The translations under genes were made by a program, and so were the position numbers. DNA of 64,000 nucleotides, from NCBI GenBank assembly GCA_024364735.1, contig JAGFNQ010007687.1:1-64000 (forward strand). The letters run 5' to 3'. Shown here piece by piece: positions 45,440 to 57,013 of this stretch. This DNA is from Boesenbergia rotunda. Taxonomy: Eukaryota; Streptophyta; Magnoliopsida; Zingiberales; Zingiberaceae. The notes beneath the pieces were generated by a model. That model saw nothing but the letters and a program-made list of their open reading frames with translations. It had not been told where the DNA came from and searched no databases. Positions within the stretch are counted from its first letter, which is position 1. Every line of letters starts with the position of its first letter.

Positions 45440-48400
45440 ATTATCGACAGTGGATGCTCCAGACATATGACTGGGGATCCCACCAAGTTTACAAAACTCA
45501 AGTACAAAAGTCTAGGGACAGTTGCATTTGGAAACAACGGTAAACTTAAGGTAATTGGCCTAGGTAACATTGAACTTGAGTTTGATTTTATAATTAAAAA
45601 TGTCTTACTTGTTGAAAACTTTCACTTCAATTTACTAAGTATCAGCCAATTGTGTGACACTGGGTATAAGGTTAGGTTCTTGTCCAATGAATGTATGATC
45701 AAACAAACTGACAACCCAAACATCACACTTAGAGGACATAGACACAATAACATCTATGAAATTAGGTTAACCCGTCCCTAGCAAATTGTCTTTTAACACA
45801 TAAGGATGAGACTTGGCTATGGCATAGGAGACTTTCACACACTCACTTCAGAAAATTACCTAAATAAATGGTTTAGTTAGAGGCCTACCCAAAGTTACCT
45901 AACTTTGAGACAACCTTATGTAATGCTTGTCAACAAGGGAAACAAACTAGATCAACTCACAAACCAACTAATCAAACTCAAACTAAATCAATTCTTGAAT
46001 TAATTCACCTAGACCTATTTGACTCACATGGGGTAAAATCAATTAGTGGGAATCTATACTGTTTAGTAATTATAGATGACTATTCAAGATTCACCTAGGT
46101 AAAATTCTTAAAAATAAAGATGAAACGTTTGATATATTTACTCAATTTTGCAAATTAATAGAAAATGAAAAAGGGGTTAAAATTATAAGACTTAGGAGCG
46201 ATAACGGTGGGGAATTCAAAATCAAAAATTTAATCAATTCTGTTTAGAAAATGGCTACCACCATGAATTCTCTGCCCTAAAACACCTCAACAAAATGGAA
46301 TTGTAGAAAGAAAAAATAGAACACTACAAGAAGCAACCAGAACAATGCTTAATGAATACAACTTACCTAAATACCTTTGGGCGAGGCTGTCAGTACAGCC
46401 TGCTATGTACAAAACAGAATAACTATAAATAAAAATCTAGGAAAAATGTCTTTTGAAATCTATTATAACAAACAACCTAATATTAAGTATTTTAAAGTAT
46501 TTGGATGTAAAGTGTATATATTAAATACTAGAGAACACTTAGGAAAGTTTACATCTAAGGTTGAGGAAGGTATCTTTGTAGGTTATTCCCTTACCAGTAG
46601 AGCCTATCGAGTTTATAACAAAACTACCCTAAGAATTGAAGAAACTACAAATGTAAAATTTGATGAAACATCTGACCCAAATAACTCTGATCAAACCACC
46701 TACCAACCAATTGATTTTGTTAGTCCAGTACTGACCCAGATGAAAGCCCAATTAAGGACCAAGACCATGATCTGACTGAACCTTCACCTAACCAAACCAG
46801 AACTATTCGAGTCAGCTCAGCCCACCCTATTGATCAAATCATAGGTGATCCAGAACTAAGGGTTCAAACTAGGTCAGCCTTTAGAAACCTTAGCCAAATT
46901 GCTTTAATTTCCAAAATTGAACCAAAATCAGTAGAAGAGTCTTTACTTGACCCTGATTGGATCATAGCTATGCAAGAGGAGTTAGCCCAATTTGAACGTA
47001 GTCAAGTCTGGGATTTAGTACCCTTACCTAAAGACAAAAAGTTCATTGAAACCAAATGGGTCTTTAGGAATAAACTTAACGAACAAGGTGAAATAATCAG
47101 GAATAAGGCTAGGTTAGTAGCTAAAGGGTTTAGCCAAGTAGAAGGACTTGATTATGATGAAACCTATGCCCCTGTAGATCGACTTGAGTCTATTAGGATG
47201 CTTTTAAGTTATGCAGCCCATAAAGGATTCAAATTGTATCAAATGGATGTTAAGTCAACCTTCCTAAATGGCCTAATTAAGGAAGAGATTTATGTAGGAC
47301 AACCCCCTGGTTTTGAAAGCTTAGAACACCCTGACTATGTCTTTATACTATAAAAAGCCCTATATGGACTTAAGCAAGCCCCTAGGGCCTGGTATGAAAG
47401 ACTGTCTAACCATTTAGTATCTAAAGGTTTTAACCAAGGTAAAATTGACCCAACACTATTTGTTAAAACATTAAAAACTGATATTTTTATAGCCCAAGTA
47501 TATGTAGATGATATAATATTTGGCTCAACTAACTCAAAAATTTTGCAAGATTTTATAACGGTAATGGAAAATGAATTTAAAATGAGTTTAGTAGGCCAAT
47601 TAACTTTCTTTTTAGGGCTACAAATAAAACAGACCAGTGAGAGTACTTTTGTCTATCAACAAAAATACACTAAAGAACTACTTAAAAAATTTGGAATGGA
47701 TAGTGCAAAAGAAATTAAAACACCTATGGCTACCAATCAAACTGTAGATAGTGACCCAAATGGCAAACCTATTGACCTTAAATATTATAGAAGTGCTATA
47801 GGCAACTTACTTTACCTGACTGCAAGTCGACCTGACATTCTCTTTGCAGTTAGTATGTGTGCTAGGTATCAAACATGTGCTAAAGAGTCACATCTAACCC
47901 TAGTTAAAAGAATATTTAGGTACCTTAAAGGGACAGAAAGTTTAGGAATTTGGTATCCTAGAACATCCCAATTTGAACTTATTGGATTTTCTGACTCAGA
48001 TTATGCTGGCTGTAAATTAGATAGGAAAAGTGCCAGTGGTGGATGCCAACTTCTAGGGCCCTCACTAGTTAGTTGGTTCAGTAGAAAACAGCACTGCGTT
48101 GCCCTATCCACCACTAAAGCTGAGTACATAGCCATGGGTGAGTGTGTAGCCCAATTACTTTGGATGATGCATACGTTAAAAGACTTTAACTTGGATTTTA
48201 AGAAAGTCAAAATCTTTATTGATAATCTAAGTTCAATTAATCTAACCAAAAACCCAGTCCACCACTCTAGGACCAAACATATAGAAATTAAACATCATTT
48301 TGTCAGAGATCATGTTAATAAAGGAGAAATTGAACTTAATCATGTTGAATCTAAGGCTGACCTAGCTGATATATTTACTAAACCACTCCCTGAATCTGAA

Positions 48401-48445
48401 TTTAGTAACTTAAGAAGGTTAATAGGAATGTGTGTTATAGACTAG
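45440..48445 (+). pseudogene. SIRE-1 pol, copy B
   Basis: The same domains as copy A. Frame breaks relative to copy A cluster between 45776 and 46722: lost single bases at about 45776, 45866, 46110, 46220, 46271, 46381 and 46722, and one gained near 45888. A TGG-to-TAG change also lies near 46098. From 46723 on, the frame is broken only by TAA at 47351-47353. Where copy A is damaged (HHCC Cys, protease Trp, the 9-bp deletion, TGA at 40841), copy B is normal. It keeps YVDD. Confidence 0.85.
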
Positions 48446-49555
48446 AACTGACCTGATCACACTTACTTCTTTTGAACAATCAGCTCGCATATTTTGTTTG
48501 GCCATTAGCTTAATTACTTTGATTCTTGGTTTAATTGACTTAATTTTAGTATTTCAAAGTAGCATTAAAAAAAAATTTGGTGGACTTAGCCTAAGTTTGA
48601 CCCCTAAAACTGCATGAACCTATAGATTTAGGTAGCCGCATCTCACAAAACACATTAAGGATAACTTGTTTGTGCTTGCAAAACATAGAATGGTTGTGAG
48701 ATGCATAAGACTTTGCCTGGACTTCAGAATGCTTAAATCTGTGCATCGCAGTATGTCTGGGCGTAAAATACCCATATTACAGTGATCAAGTCAAGTAGTC
48801 GTGAGTTAAAATCTGAGCTAGACATTATTACTTGACTTGACTAACCCAGTGAACACTATTATCATCTAGATAGTTAGCTAGTAATTAAGGTTAGACACCT
48901 AAAAAGGACTAAAATTCTTACTTGGTTCAAGGAGAGCATATGTTAAAATCTTTCTCTTTTTGTGCTCTTTCGAATATGATCTTGAAAGTTTTTCCTCAAA
49001 TTAATCCTGAAAATATTCTAAATGATCTTTTGAAAAGAAAATTTTGGAGAAATCTTCTCCTTTTCATTAATTCGCTTTGAGATATTCTTTATTGGTTTGG
49101 AAAAGATTAATATTTTGAAGGAAGTTTTTTTTGAAAATGGTATTAGAAAAGTCATTTCTAAATTTACACCTAGTCATTTTCTTTATGCTCTCAGATTGTT
49201 TGTGTTAAATTAAGAACTTGACTTCCCCCTCTGAATCAGTTCAGAAACTTAGTATGCTTGGTAAGCATTTTTTCTTCCCTAAATACTTAAAGTTTTTTTT
49301 GGCTGGCATATTACTTGAATGCTTCGTTTATTTCTGATGCTTGCGCACTTATTATTTCTTTGTTTTGATGAATGTCAAAGGGGGAGGGTTTAAGGGTTAA
49401 GTTAGAAGTTAAAGTTTTTAGAAATTAAAATCTTAAAGAAATTAAAAACTCCAGATCTTAGAGCATGTCATTTGCATATTCTTTTTGGACTCATTGCTTT
49501 ATCTGGTATGTTCTAACTTTAACCCAGGTTGTCATTGCATCAAAAAGGGGGAGAT
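48446..49555 (+). other. SIRE-1 3' non-coding region and polypurine tract
   Basis: It contains the second copy of the stem-loop (arms 48638-48648 and 48694-48704). A polypurine tract AAAAAGGGGGAGA ends at about 49554, next to the LTR. Stretches such as TTGACTTGACTAACCC near 48835 recur in SIRE-3 near 7260. No gene. Confidence 0.8.
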
Positions 49556-51008
49556 TGTTGGTGCAATTTGCACTAATAGTTAAACTTGGGTTTTGATGAA
49601 TGACAAATAGGTTAAAGTTAGGCTTGCTTTTGGTTTTGATCTCTTTACTAAGTCTGCAGGGTTGAAAGACTTAGGACCTGACACCAGGCTGAAGTCCAGG
49701 GTGGTTGAGTCCTGGCAGGAAGTCCAGTTGGGTTCGTGGGGCCTGACAATTGGCTGAAGCCCAAGTTGGTTGAAACTTGGCAAAAAGACCAGGGTGGTTG
49801 AGCCCTGGCAGGAAGACCTGGTGGGTTAAGAAGTTGAGTAGAGCTGCACGAGGTAAGTAAGGTAAGTCACTGGAGGAGCAAACTAGTGAGGACGGGTCCT
49901 ATTTTAGGACTGTAGGCGCGGTCCAACTTAGGCCCATTTTGGTGACCTCGGTTGAGTCCTGGTTAGATCCTTATCCAGGTTTGGACGGGGTCTAATTAAC
50001 TCTAAATTCATTAACTCTATTTTACAGGATTTATTTGATATGTGAACTAATTAGATTTTGTAGGTTAATTTTAAAAATTTATTCCTCATGTAAAGCCTCG
50101 GTGGAGGATAAATTTTCATTTAAATTATTCGTATTTCTTATTTTTTTGGAGAATAAAATTATTCCTACTAAGGATAAAATCTTATTGTTATTTTCTAACT
50201 ATTCCTATTAATGCTTAAAATTCTCACGTGAAGCCTAGCTAGAAGGATAAAATCTCTTTTTAAATTGTATTTTGAATTATTTTTTCGAAAAACAAAAAGC
50301 CTTGGTGAGGTAAGAGGATAAAACCTCTTGGTTAACTTTTTCAGATTAAATTTTATTTAAATTATTTAAGTGAAGCAAAGATAGAAACATTATCTTGTTT
50401 GAATTATTCCTTCTTGCTGATGGATAAAATTTGAGCTGAGAAGATCATGCATCGAGGTACTATAAAAGAAAGCAAGCAAGCCCTCTAGGAGAAGAGAAAA
50501 TTTTTTTTTTCTGGTTCAAGCTTTGACACTCTCTTGCTTCCACGCTCCTCTACTGCGGTTTGTGCTTTGACTCGACGCTGTCCGACCGCTGCCGGAAGAT
50601 CGCTCCCAACACCCAAGCTGCTTCAGATAAATCTAAGTGTTGGGTAACATAATTTTTGTTCTGTCTGCACTTAAATTATTAAAAGGGGAAGTGTAGGGTT
50701 GTTACACTTCCACCTAATCTTGTATTCGAATCACTCTACCGGGAGTTTGCCGGTAGAGGTTTTTAGTGGATTGCCCACAGGAAAGGCTCAAGGAGCCTGG
50801 GTCTTCGAGTAGGAGTCGCCGAAGGCTCCGAACGAAGTAAAACTCCTCGTGTAATTTTTTATTATTTTTCGCTTTCGCTTTTCGTTTTAATTTTTTCGCT
50901 GTGCACGTTTTTCAAAGCATTGTACAATTTTCTATCGACTCTGATTCTATAACGAAGATTTTAAAAGTCACGTGATTCACCCCCTCTCTCACGTGCATCG
51001 GTCCTACA
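49556..51008 (+). repeat. SIRE-1 3' LTR
   Basis: 1453 bp, matching 35325-36776 with scattered substitutions. TATAAAAG is at 50461-50468. The third hairpin unit (49789-49808) is a perfect CCAGGG/CCCTGG here, whereas the 5' LTR has CCAAGG/CCCTGG. Confidence 0.95.
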
Positions 51009-51224
51009 CCAAGCAGTCCTTCGCCAGGTCTTCGACTCCTAGTAGCCCTTCGCTAGGTGCCCAACAGCCCTTCGCTAGGTCTTAGGTTTTTGCTGCCTAG
51101 CAGTCCTTCGCTAGGACTTCTTTCTACACACTTTAATGAACACATTAGAACACAAATAATACTTAACTTTGAATCCTTTGCCAATATCAAAACAAGGTTC
51201 GATATGGTGCTTCCTACACCAACA
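51009..51224 (-). repeat. SIRE-2 3' LTR, first 216 bp
   Basis: It matches the start of the 55603-57013 LTR (TGTTGGTG(T/C)AGGAAGC on the minus strand, ending 51224 on +). It includes part of the CCTAGC/GCTAGG hairpin array. Confidence 0.85.
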
Positions 51225-53999
51225 ATCTCCCCCTTTTTGATTTATGGCAACACAATTCAAAGTTAAGTAAAAATTATAACAGATTAAGCAATAAGGTTAA
51301 GACCAATTAAATATAGCAATTTTGAAAAGTATAAAACAGTATAAAGTCTAAGAAAATTTTTTCTCATACTCCCCCTGAATAATTGTGTTATAAAACACAT
51401 TGTGTTATAAAACACATAAAACACTTAACTTTGATCTTTCCTCCCCCTTTGACATATATCAAACATATTCATGGGTGAACAAGATATCTAATAGGGATGC
51501 AGTTTTTGTAAAACTTCTAAGTGTTTCATGTTTTTGACAAAGTGTAGTTTTTTTTTCAAAAAATAGAGTTAAGCATTTGCACCAAAAAAAACTTTTTACA
51601 CTTATAAAAGTTTTGCAATCCTACATTTTGTTAAAAAAAACCTTTTACTTACAAGGCTTTGCAAAAAAAATTTACTAAAAAAGTTTACTTAGGCAAAATT
51701 TTTAATGCCAAATTTCCCTTAAAAAATTCAACTTTGAGAATTGGGAAAAAATTTGCACACTTAGAAAAATTTGCTTGGAAACACTTTGTGCATTTTGAAA
51801 AACAAAATCATTAAGAAATTTTTCGACAAGTTTTTCACCAAAAAAAACTTTTCTTAGAAACATTTACCAAAATTTTCAAAAAGTTTTTGCTCAGACAAAT
51901 TTTGTTTACTAAGAAAAATTTTACTTAGGAAAAAAACATGCACTTAAAAAATTTTGAAACACTTAGAAATACTTTAGAAATTTTTGAAGCACTTTTTGAA
52001 AAAGAGATAAAAATTTTTAAAAAAATTCCTTTCTCTCTTTCTTTTCTCTCCCCCTTAATGTGAAATTCTTCTCCTTATGTTTTAGACCATTTCTAAGATA
52101 AACTTTCTTTGAAAAGGGGAAAAAGTTTGAGGAAGAATTTAATTTTCACTTTTTCTACTCTCCCCCTTGGCCATATATCAATAAAGAACTCTTGAAAAAT
52201 ATATTTTGAAAGACATTTTAAATTTGTGTATCAAAGCTTATGGGTTTTGAAAACATAAATATTTGAGTGAGAGAATAATGATAATTTCTAAGTAACACAA
52301 TTTTGAAATAATGAATAATTGATGATCAAAAACAGAACTAGAGTCAAGTGTATATTCTTATTGAGTCTATGCATGATAATAAAAAAATATTTAATCAATA
52401 AGTTTACTTGTTTCGAATATTTTGAAAAATACAAATAAAAAAAATAAGTACTTTTTGAACAATTGTCTTTAAAACATAAGTACTTTGAAAAATTTTATGA
52501 ATTTGGGAGGTATAAGTACTTTTGAAAAAAAAATATATTAGAATTTTTGAGAGGTATAAGTACTTTTGAAAAATCTTATTTTTTAAAAGATAATATTTTA
52601 CTTGACTTGGTTTCTTTTCCAGTCTGACACAATCCTAGGAAACCTTGTTGACTACAAGGATATTTTCCTAAGTGTCCTGGAAATTCTTCAAACTCAAGTA
52701 AATATTATTTTCCATAAGTATTTAAAAAAATAAAAGTATTTAAACAAACTCCCTTATGTTTACAGACGGATGTAAATAATGTAGTACATGAAAACATATT
52801 ATTTTGAAATTAGCAAATCCTTCAGTTTGACCTCCCCCTAAACTTGACCCAGTCCTAGGAAGCTTGTTGACCACAAGTACTCTTCCTCTGAGTCTTTAGG
52901 GTTGGTTCAAACCACAAGAATAATTTGATAATTCAAAACAAATAATTAAAAAAACTTGTCAGAAAATCTTCTTTTGATTTAGACTTCCCTAAATTTGACA
53001 CATCCTAGGAGTCCTTGTAGATCATGAAGTGGACCTTCCTCTGTGTCTTTAGGGTTTACTAAAATCAAAAGAATAGTTTTGAATAACAGTATTGTAATAT
53101 AATTTTAGAAAATTCAATTTGAAATGAAGATAATTTTAAAGTATAAGCCCCGTTTTCGAAAAATATTTTGAAATGATAATGGTTTTTGTAAAGCACAATT
53201 TTTGAAAAATATAGTGATTATTTGAAAACATAGTATTTTTAAACTTCTTTTAATTTGAACTCCCCCTAAACCTGACACAGTCCTAGGAGGCTTGTTAACC
53301 ACAAGTTAATCCTCTTCTGAGTCTTAGGGTTTGTCAAAATTAAAGGAACAATTTTGAACAGCCTTTTGAGTATGATAATTTTCAAGGAGATAGATTTTTG
53401 AAAACACAATTTGGAATGATAGCTCAGTTTTCGAAAAATATTTTGAAATGATAATAATTTTTCAAAGATATGATAATAATTTTTCAAAGAGATAGTAATA
53501 TACGAAGGTTTTTGAATCAAATTTTTTGAAAACCTTATTTTGAGATGATACTAAGTTTTAGAAAAAATCTAAAAAAAACTCCCCTTGTATCCGACTTGTC
53601 TGACTTTATCTAAGTGGTTTAAGGGTCTTCAGTATTGATCAGGTTTGACTATGTTGACTTGGTTTTACCAATCAATAATTGACCCAATCAAGTCCTAGGT
53701 CTTAGCATTAATTCAATCAAGACTTAGTTTGATGAGTTAATTTTGAAAACAAATGAAATTCAATTTTTGAAGAATGTTGAGTGGAAAACATTTAGAATTA
53801 ATTTCGTAAAACAATTGAGTTGATTTTAAACAAAAGAATTGAACTACATTATTAGGTCCTAAACATCTCATCCAGTTCTACATGACAAAACAGGTTACCT
53901 TATTTGTTTTGTGAGATGTTTTATCTTCGAATTAGTTTTAAATCTAAGGTTTACTTAAAATTTGTGTTAGATTCAAATCTGACAATAGTAAAGTGAATT
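51225..53999 (-). other. SIRE-2 3' non-coding region
   Basis: Very A/T-rich. Near 51225-51240 the minus strand has a purine tract (AAAAAGGGGGAGA). Four imperfect repeats with a CC(C)TAA..TTGAC..AGTCCTAGGA core on + lie at about 52610-52680, 52830-52900, 52980-53050 and 53260-53330. The conserved stem-loop is at 53861-53921. ORFs at 53114-53520 are A/T artefacts. Confidence 0.65.
53861..53921 (-). other. Conserved post-gag stem-loop, SIRE-2 copy
   Basis: Arms AAACATCTCA (53861-53870) and TGAGATGTTT (53912-53921) pair over 10 bp. Relative to SIRE-1 the G-C pair flanking CATCTCA is an A-T pair, a compensatory change. The loop (minus strand) keeps TAAGGTAAC and TAGAACTGG. Confidence 0.65.
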
Positions 54000-54300
54000 T
54001 GATTTTCTATAATTGGCTTCCAGGTCTTGACGAGGCACTATGCCTTCTTTGGCCGTAGCCTTATTGGATCATCAACCCTTTCCTTGACAAAGCCTTTTAT
54101 AGAAAATTCATCTTCAAGTTACTCCTTGAATGATTTTGGTCTAACTAGTTTGGGTCTTGGATCGGTAGCTTCGGCTAGTTTCACCAGACTAAATAGACCA
54201 AGTAGAGTATACTTGACCTTATTAGAAAGGTTTCCCTAACGTACTATCATCTCACCTCCTCCCAATACTAGGTTTTCAAGTTTTAAGTATCTCTTTAGTC
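54000..54300 (-). other. Conserved SIRE block (counterpart of the gag-pol spacer)
   Basis: Minus-strand counterpart of 38560-38830. It shares AACTAGCCG(G/A)AGCTACC, TAGTTAGACCAA, GATCCAATAAGGCT and CCTGGAA(A/G)CCAATTAT. Pairing arms are at 54136-54143 and 54194-54201. The hairpin GGC-TACG-GCC is at 54051-54060. The ORF at 54027-54239 (+) is antisense and not credited. Confidence 0.6.
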
Positions 54301-54360
54301 CTTAAACTAATCAATCCTAATTCTAAGCAAAAATAAATAATTAAACATGTCAAAAATGAT

Positions 54361-55191
54361 CTAAGTTATATCATAATTGAAATAAAACCTTGGGTTTTTA
54401 AAATCAGCAAGGTTGTGAATCAAGTTTTCTAACATATTAACCTTAACTAATTTATACGAATTAATCACTTTATTTGAGATAAATATTAGATTTTCAAATA
54501 TTGAAAACTTACCTTTTGATTCCTTATTGGGAATCTCCCCCTTGATTCTTGCCGTCTCGGATCTAGACTCATCTTCTAATTCCATGTCTGAGTTGGACTC
54601 GGGTACTGGTTGAAGCTCCTTCTTTGGTGGTTCATTTGGAGTTTTCCCTGCAATAGAATTTACACCTTCCTCGACCATTACAGTATCTGTTCGATTATTT
54701 AATTCTAATTTTGAAAAGAATTTGAAATCGGTTACCATCTCAGTCAACTCGTCGTCTGATTCTGGTTCAATTTCGACTTTGGATTCGGGTTCAGACTCTG
54801 ACTCGACTGTCTGTGCTTGGACCGAAAGTGCAAGATAACTTACCCGATCTTCTTCTTCATCTGAGATCTCTTGATGAAGGTTGATCAATTTTTCCCAAAT
54901 CTCTCTAGCACATCTGAATGGACCTACTAGTTCGAGTTGCTCCTTGGTTAGGCCACATTGTAGGATTGCAGTTGCCCTTGCATCGGTCTCGATTTGGTTG
55001 AGGGTTTGTTCATCCAGTTTATCCCACTCGATTGACAACCCATCTTTTACGGGAAAAGAGAATCCCGTTAGGATGATCAGCCATAGGTCCATGTGGGCTT
55101 TCAGAAGGGACTCCATTTGACTTCTCCAAAAATTAAAGTTCTCACCGGAGAATAGCGGTGGACGGGCACTGTTCCACTTTTGGTTGGCCAT
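54361..55191 (-). CDS. Shortened Gag of SIRE-2
   Basis: An uninterrupted frame of 276 codons starting MANQKWNSARPPLFSGENF just after the leader, as SIRE Gag does. Residues 1-105 are the N-terminal Gag domain (FWRSQMESLL, DEQTLNQIETDARATAILQCG). At about 108-118 it jumps in frame to the segment that in SIRE-1 follows the zinc knuckle (SYLAL, then acidic Glu/Ser repeats). The C-terminal half of the capsid and the CCHC knuckle are therefore missing. The C-terminus is a Leu/Asn-rich helix. The protein may still bind full-length Gag but probably not RNA through a knuckle; both are inferences. No stop or frameshift. Confidence 0.75.
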   Translation of the reverse strand: MANQKWNSARPPLFSGENFNFWRSQMESLLKAHMDLWLIILTGFSFPVKDGLSIEWDKLDEQTLNQIETDARATAILQCGLTKEQLELVGPFRCAREIWEKLINLHQEISDEEEDRVSYLALSVQAQTVESESEPESKVEIEPESDDELTEMVTDFKFFSKLELNNRTDTVMVEEGVNSIAGKTPNEPPKKELQPVPESNSDMELEDESRSETARIKGEIPNKESKGKFSIFENLIFISNKVINSYKLVKVNMLENLIHNLADFKNPRFYFNYDIT

Positions 55192-55588
55192 TTAGTTTAA
55201 ACCTTGCACACAAGAGAAATAATAGAAATGTACCAAGACTTGGTCTTGGATTAGTAGTGCGGGAGAGAAAAAGTATAGCCCAACAAAAATATTGCACGAA
55301 TTCGAGGTAAAATAATAATAAAAAAATTATGACAATTTTTTGAAAATGTTGATTTTATCAATTCTGATTAATGATGAAAAAGTAAGAATTCAATGTTTAA
55401 AAAAAATTTGCTCGAATTAGGGTAGCACGAATGTCAAGAAAAAAAATAATAAAAAAATAATAATAAAAAAATTTATGACAAATTTTTAAAACTTGATCGT
55501 TTTAACAATTCTAACTTATGGTGAAAAAATGAGAATTCAAAATTGAAAAAAATCTCAAACTGGTGGTTGCACCAAGTTTGAGCCACCC
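55192..55588 (-). other. SIRE-2 leader with an internal duplication
   Basis: Two imperfect copies of about 120-150 bp (about 55320-55440 and 55470-55570) share TTATGACAA, AATTCT and GTGAAAAA/ATGAAAAA words. No reading frame. Confidence 0.6.
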
Positions 55589-55600
55589 GCTCTGATACCA
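55589..55600 (-). promoter_or_regulatory. SIRE-2 primer binding site (tRNA-iMet)
   Basis: TGGTATCAGAGC on the minus strand is the exact copia consensus, two bases from the LTR edge. Confidence 0.9.
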
Positions 55601-55602
55601 CT

Positions 55603-57013
55603 TGTTGGATCAAGAGAATACGATAGAGGGGGGGTGAATATCGTAAAACCGTTTCGGATTAGAATAAAGAGAATGCACAGTGGAAATTAAAAACAAACGC
55701 ACAGAACTCAAGGTTTTTTACTTTGTTCGGAGTCGCGGTCGGCTCCTACTCCAAGGCCTACGGTCCTTGACCATTTACTGCAGGCAATTCTATAATGCGC
55801 AAAGGTTTACAGAGAATTGTACAGTAGTATTGCAGTAAAAGGAATAATTTAACTCTTCGTTACCGACCCTCGGTGTGGATCGTACTTTGGTGCGTAGGGT
55901 CGTCGTCGGCGCTAGAACCTCGAGATCAGAAGTTTTCGGAGCAGAGCGCTTGAGCGAAGAGCGTTGTGACGTTGGAAAAGTGTGTTGTGAAGCCTTGGGG
56001 GTCGAGCCCCTTTTATAGTGCACCTGGGGGCGCCCTGGACGTTGGGGGCGCCCTCCACGTGTCTCTGGATCCGCAAACCCCTATCCGGAACTCGGTCAGC
56101 CCTTATCCCTCCAGGATCGGGCTCGGAGTTTGACGGGGGAGCCCGGGACACAGGGGCTCCCTACTTGACTTGTTCAACAAGCTTCTCGTCTTGATCGCTT
56201 CGTTGGCTTGGACCCAGGGCGCCCGAGGCATCCCGGGCGCCCAGGACCACCGGGGCGCCCGGGAGCTTGAGGGCGCCTGGCCCAGTGAGCTTCTAAAGCG
56301 TTTCTTGCTCAACTGTACGTTTGGCTTTGACCTAGGGCGCCCGGGACCTCCCGGGCGCCTAACCCAACTGCTGCCCCTCTCCTTTGGGGCGTTCTGAGCT
56401 GCAAAAACTCGTTCCTTCGGTCCTGCATCCAGGGTTAGTACCAAACATAATAAAGCAAGAATATTAGTGATTTTTACAGCTGTAGCTGTCTTGGTTCTGA
56501 CTTCGGGTCTCCAAATGGAACCCTAGGTCGAACCGACGCCTACTGTTCCCTCGACATGGAATGCGTCCTCACCTACTCCTCTCAGGAGAGTTTACCTTTT
56601 GCCAACCGGCTCCTCCGGTTGGACTTTTGCCCAGTAGCCCTTCGCCAGGTGCCTAGCAGCCCTTCGCTAGGTCTTGGGTACCAAGCAGTCCTTCGCCCGG
56701 TGCCTAGCGGTCCTTCGCTAGGGCTTCGGTAACAAGCAGTCCTTCGCCTGGTGCCTAGCAGTCCTTCACCTGGTGCCTAGCAGTCCTTCGCCAGGTCTTC
56801 GACTCCTAGCAGCCCTTCGCTAGGTGCCCAGCAGCCCTTCGCCAGGTCTTAGGTTTTTGCTACCTAGCAGTCCTTCGCTAGGTGCCTAGCAGTCCTTCGC
56901 TAGGACTTCTTTCTACATACTTTAATGAACACATTAGAACACAAATAATACTTAACTTTGAATCCTCTGCCAATATCAAAACAAGGTTCGATATGGTGCT
57001 TCCTGCACCAACA
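55603..57013 (-). repeat. SIRE-2 5' LTR
   Basis: 1411 bp, TGTTGGTGCAGG to GATCCAACA on the minus strand. It is related to the SIRE-3 LTR. The hairpin array is at about 56638-56910 and GC boxes at 56025-56057, 56211-56280 and 56334-56358. A TATA box (TATAAAA on the minus strand) is at 56011-56017. ORFs at 55790-56444 are repeat by-products. Confidence 0.9.
56638..56910 (-). repeat. Hairpin-forming short tandem array in the SIRE-2 LTR
   Basis: About eleven units of 22-31 bp with CCTAGC, an (A/G)G(C/T)CCTTC loop, and GCTAGG, read on the + strand. At least five have perfect 6-bp arms. Others carry one change (GCCAGG, GCCCGG, ACCTGG), which weakens pairing. The units have the same design as those in the other SIRE LTRs, but a different loop. 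Confidence 0.8.

Larger units (their letters stand above)
35325..51008 (+). mobile_element. SIRE-type Ty1/copia element with two tandem gag-pol copies (SIRE-1)
   Basis: Two near-identical LTRs (1452 and 1453 bp) enclose a primer site, a gag-pol copy (37080-42775), a join at the N (43054), a second gag-pol copy (43055-48445), a 3' region and a polypurine tract. The internal repeat offset is about 5.67 kb. The flanking 5-mers (GACGA before, CCAAG after) do not match, so no target duplication is seen. Confidence 0.85.
51009..57013 (-). mobile_element. Non-autonomous SIRE-type element with gag only (SIRE-2)
   Basis: On the minus strand: 5' LTR (57013-55603), primer site, leader, a shortened gag, the conserved block, a long A/T-rich 3' region, a polypurine tract, and the first 216 bp of the 3' LTR, cut at 51009 by SIRE-1. 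No protease, integrase, RT or RNase H sequence is present. Mobilisation would need proteins from a relative. Confidence 0.8.
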
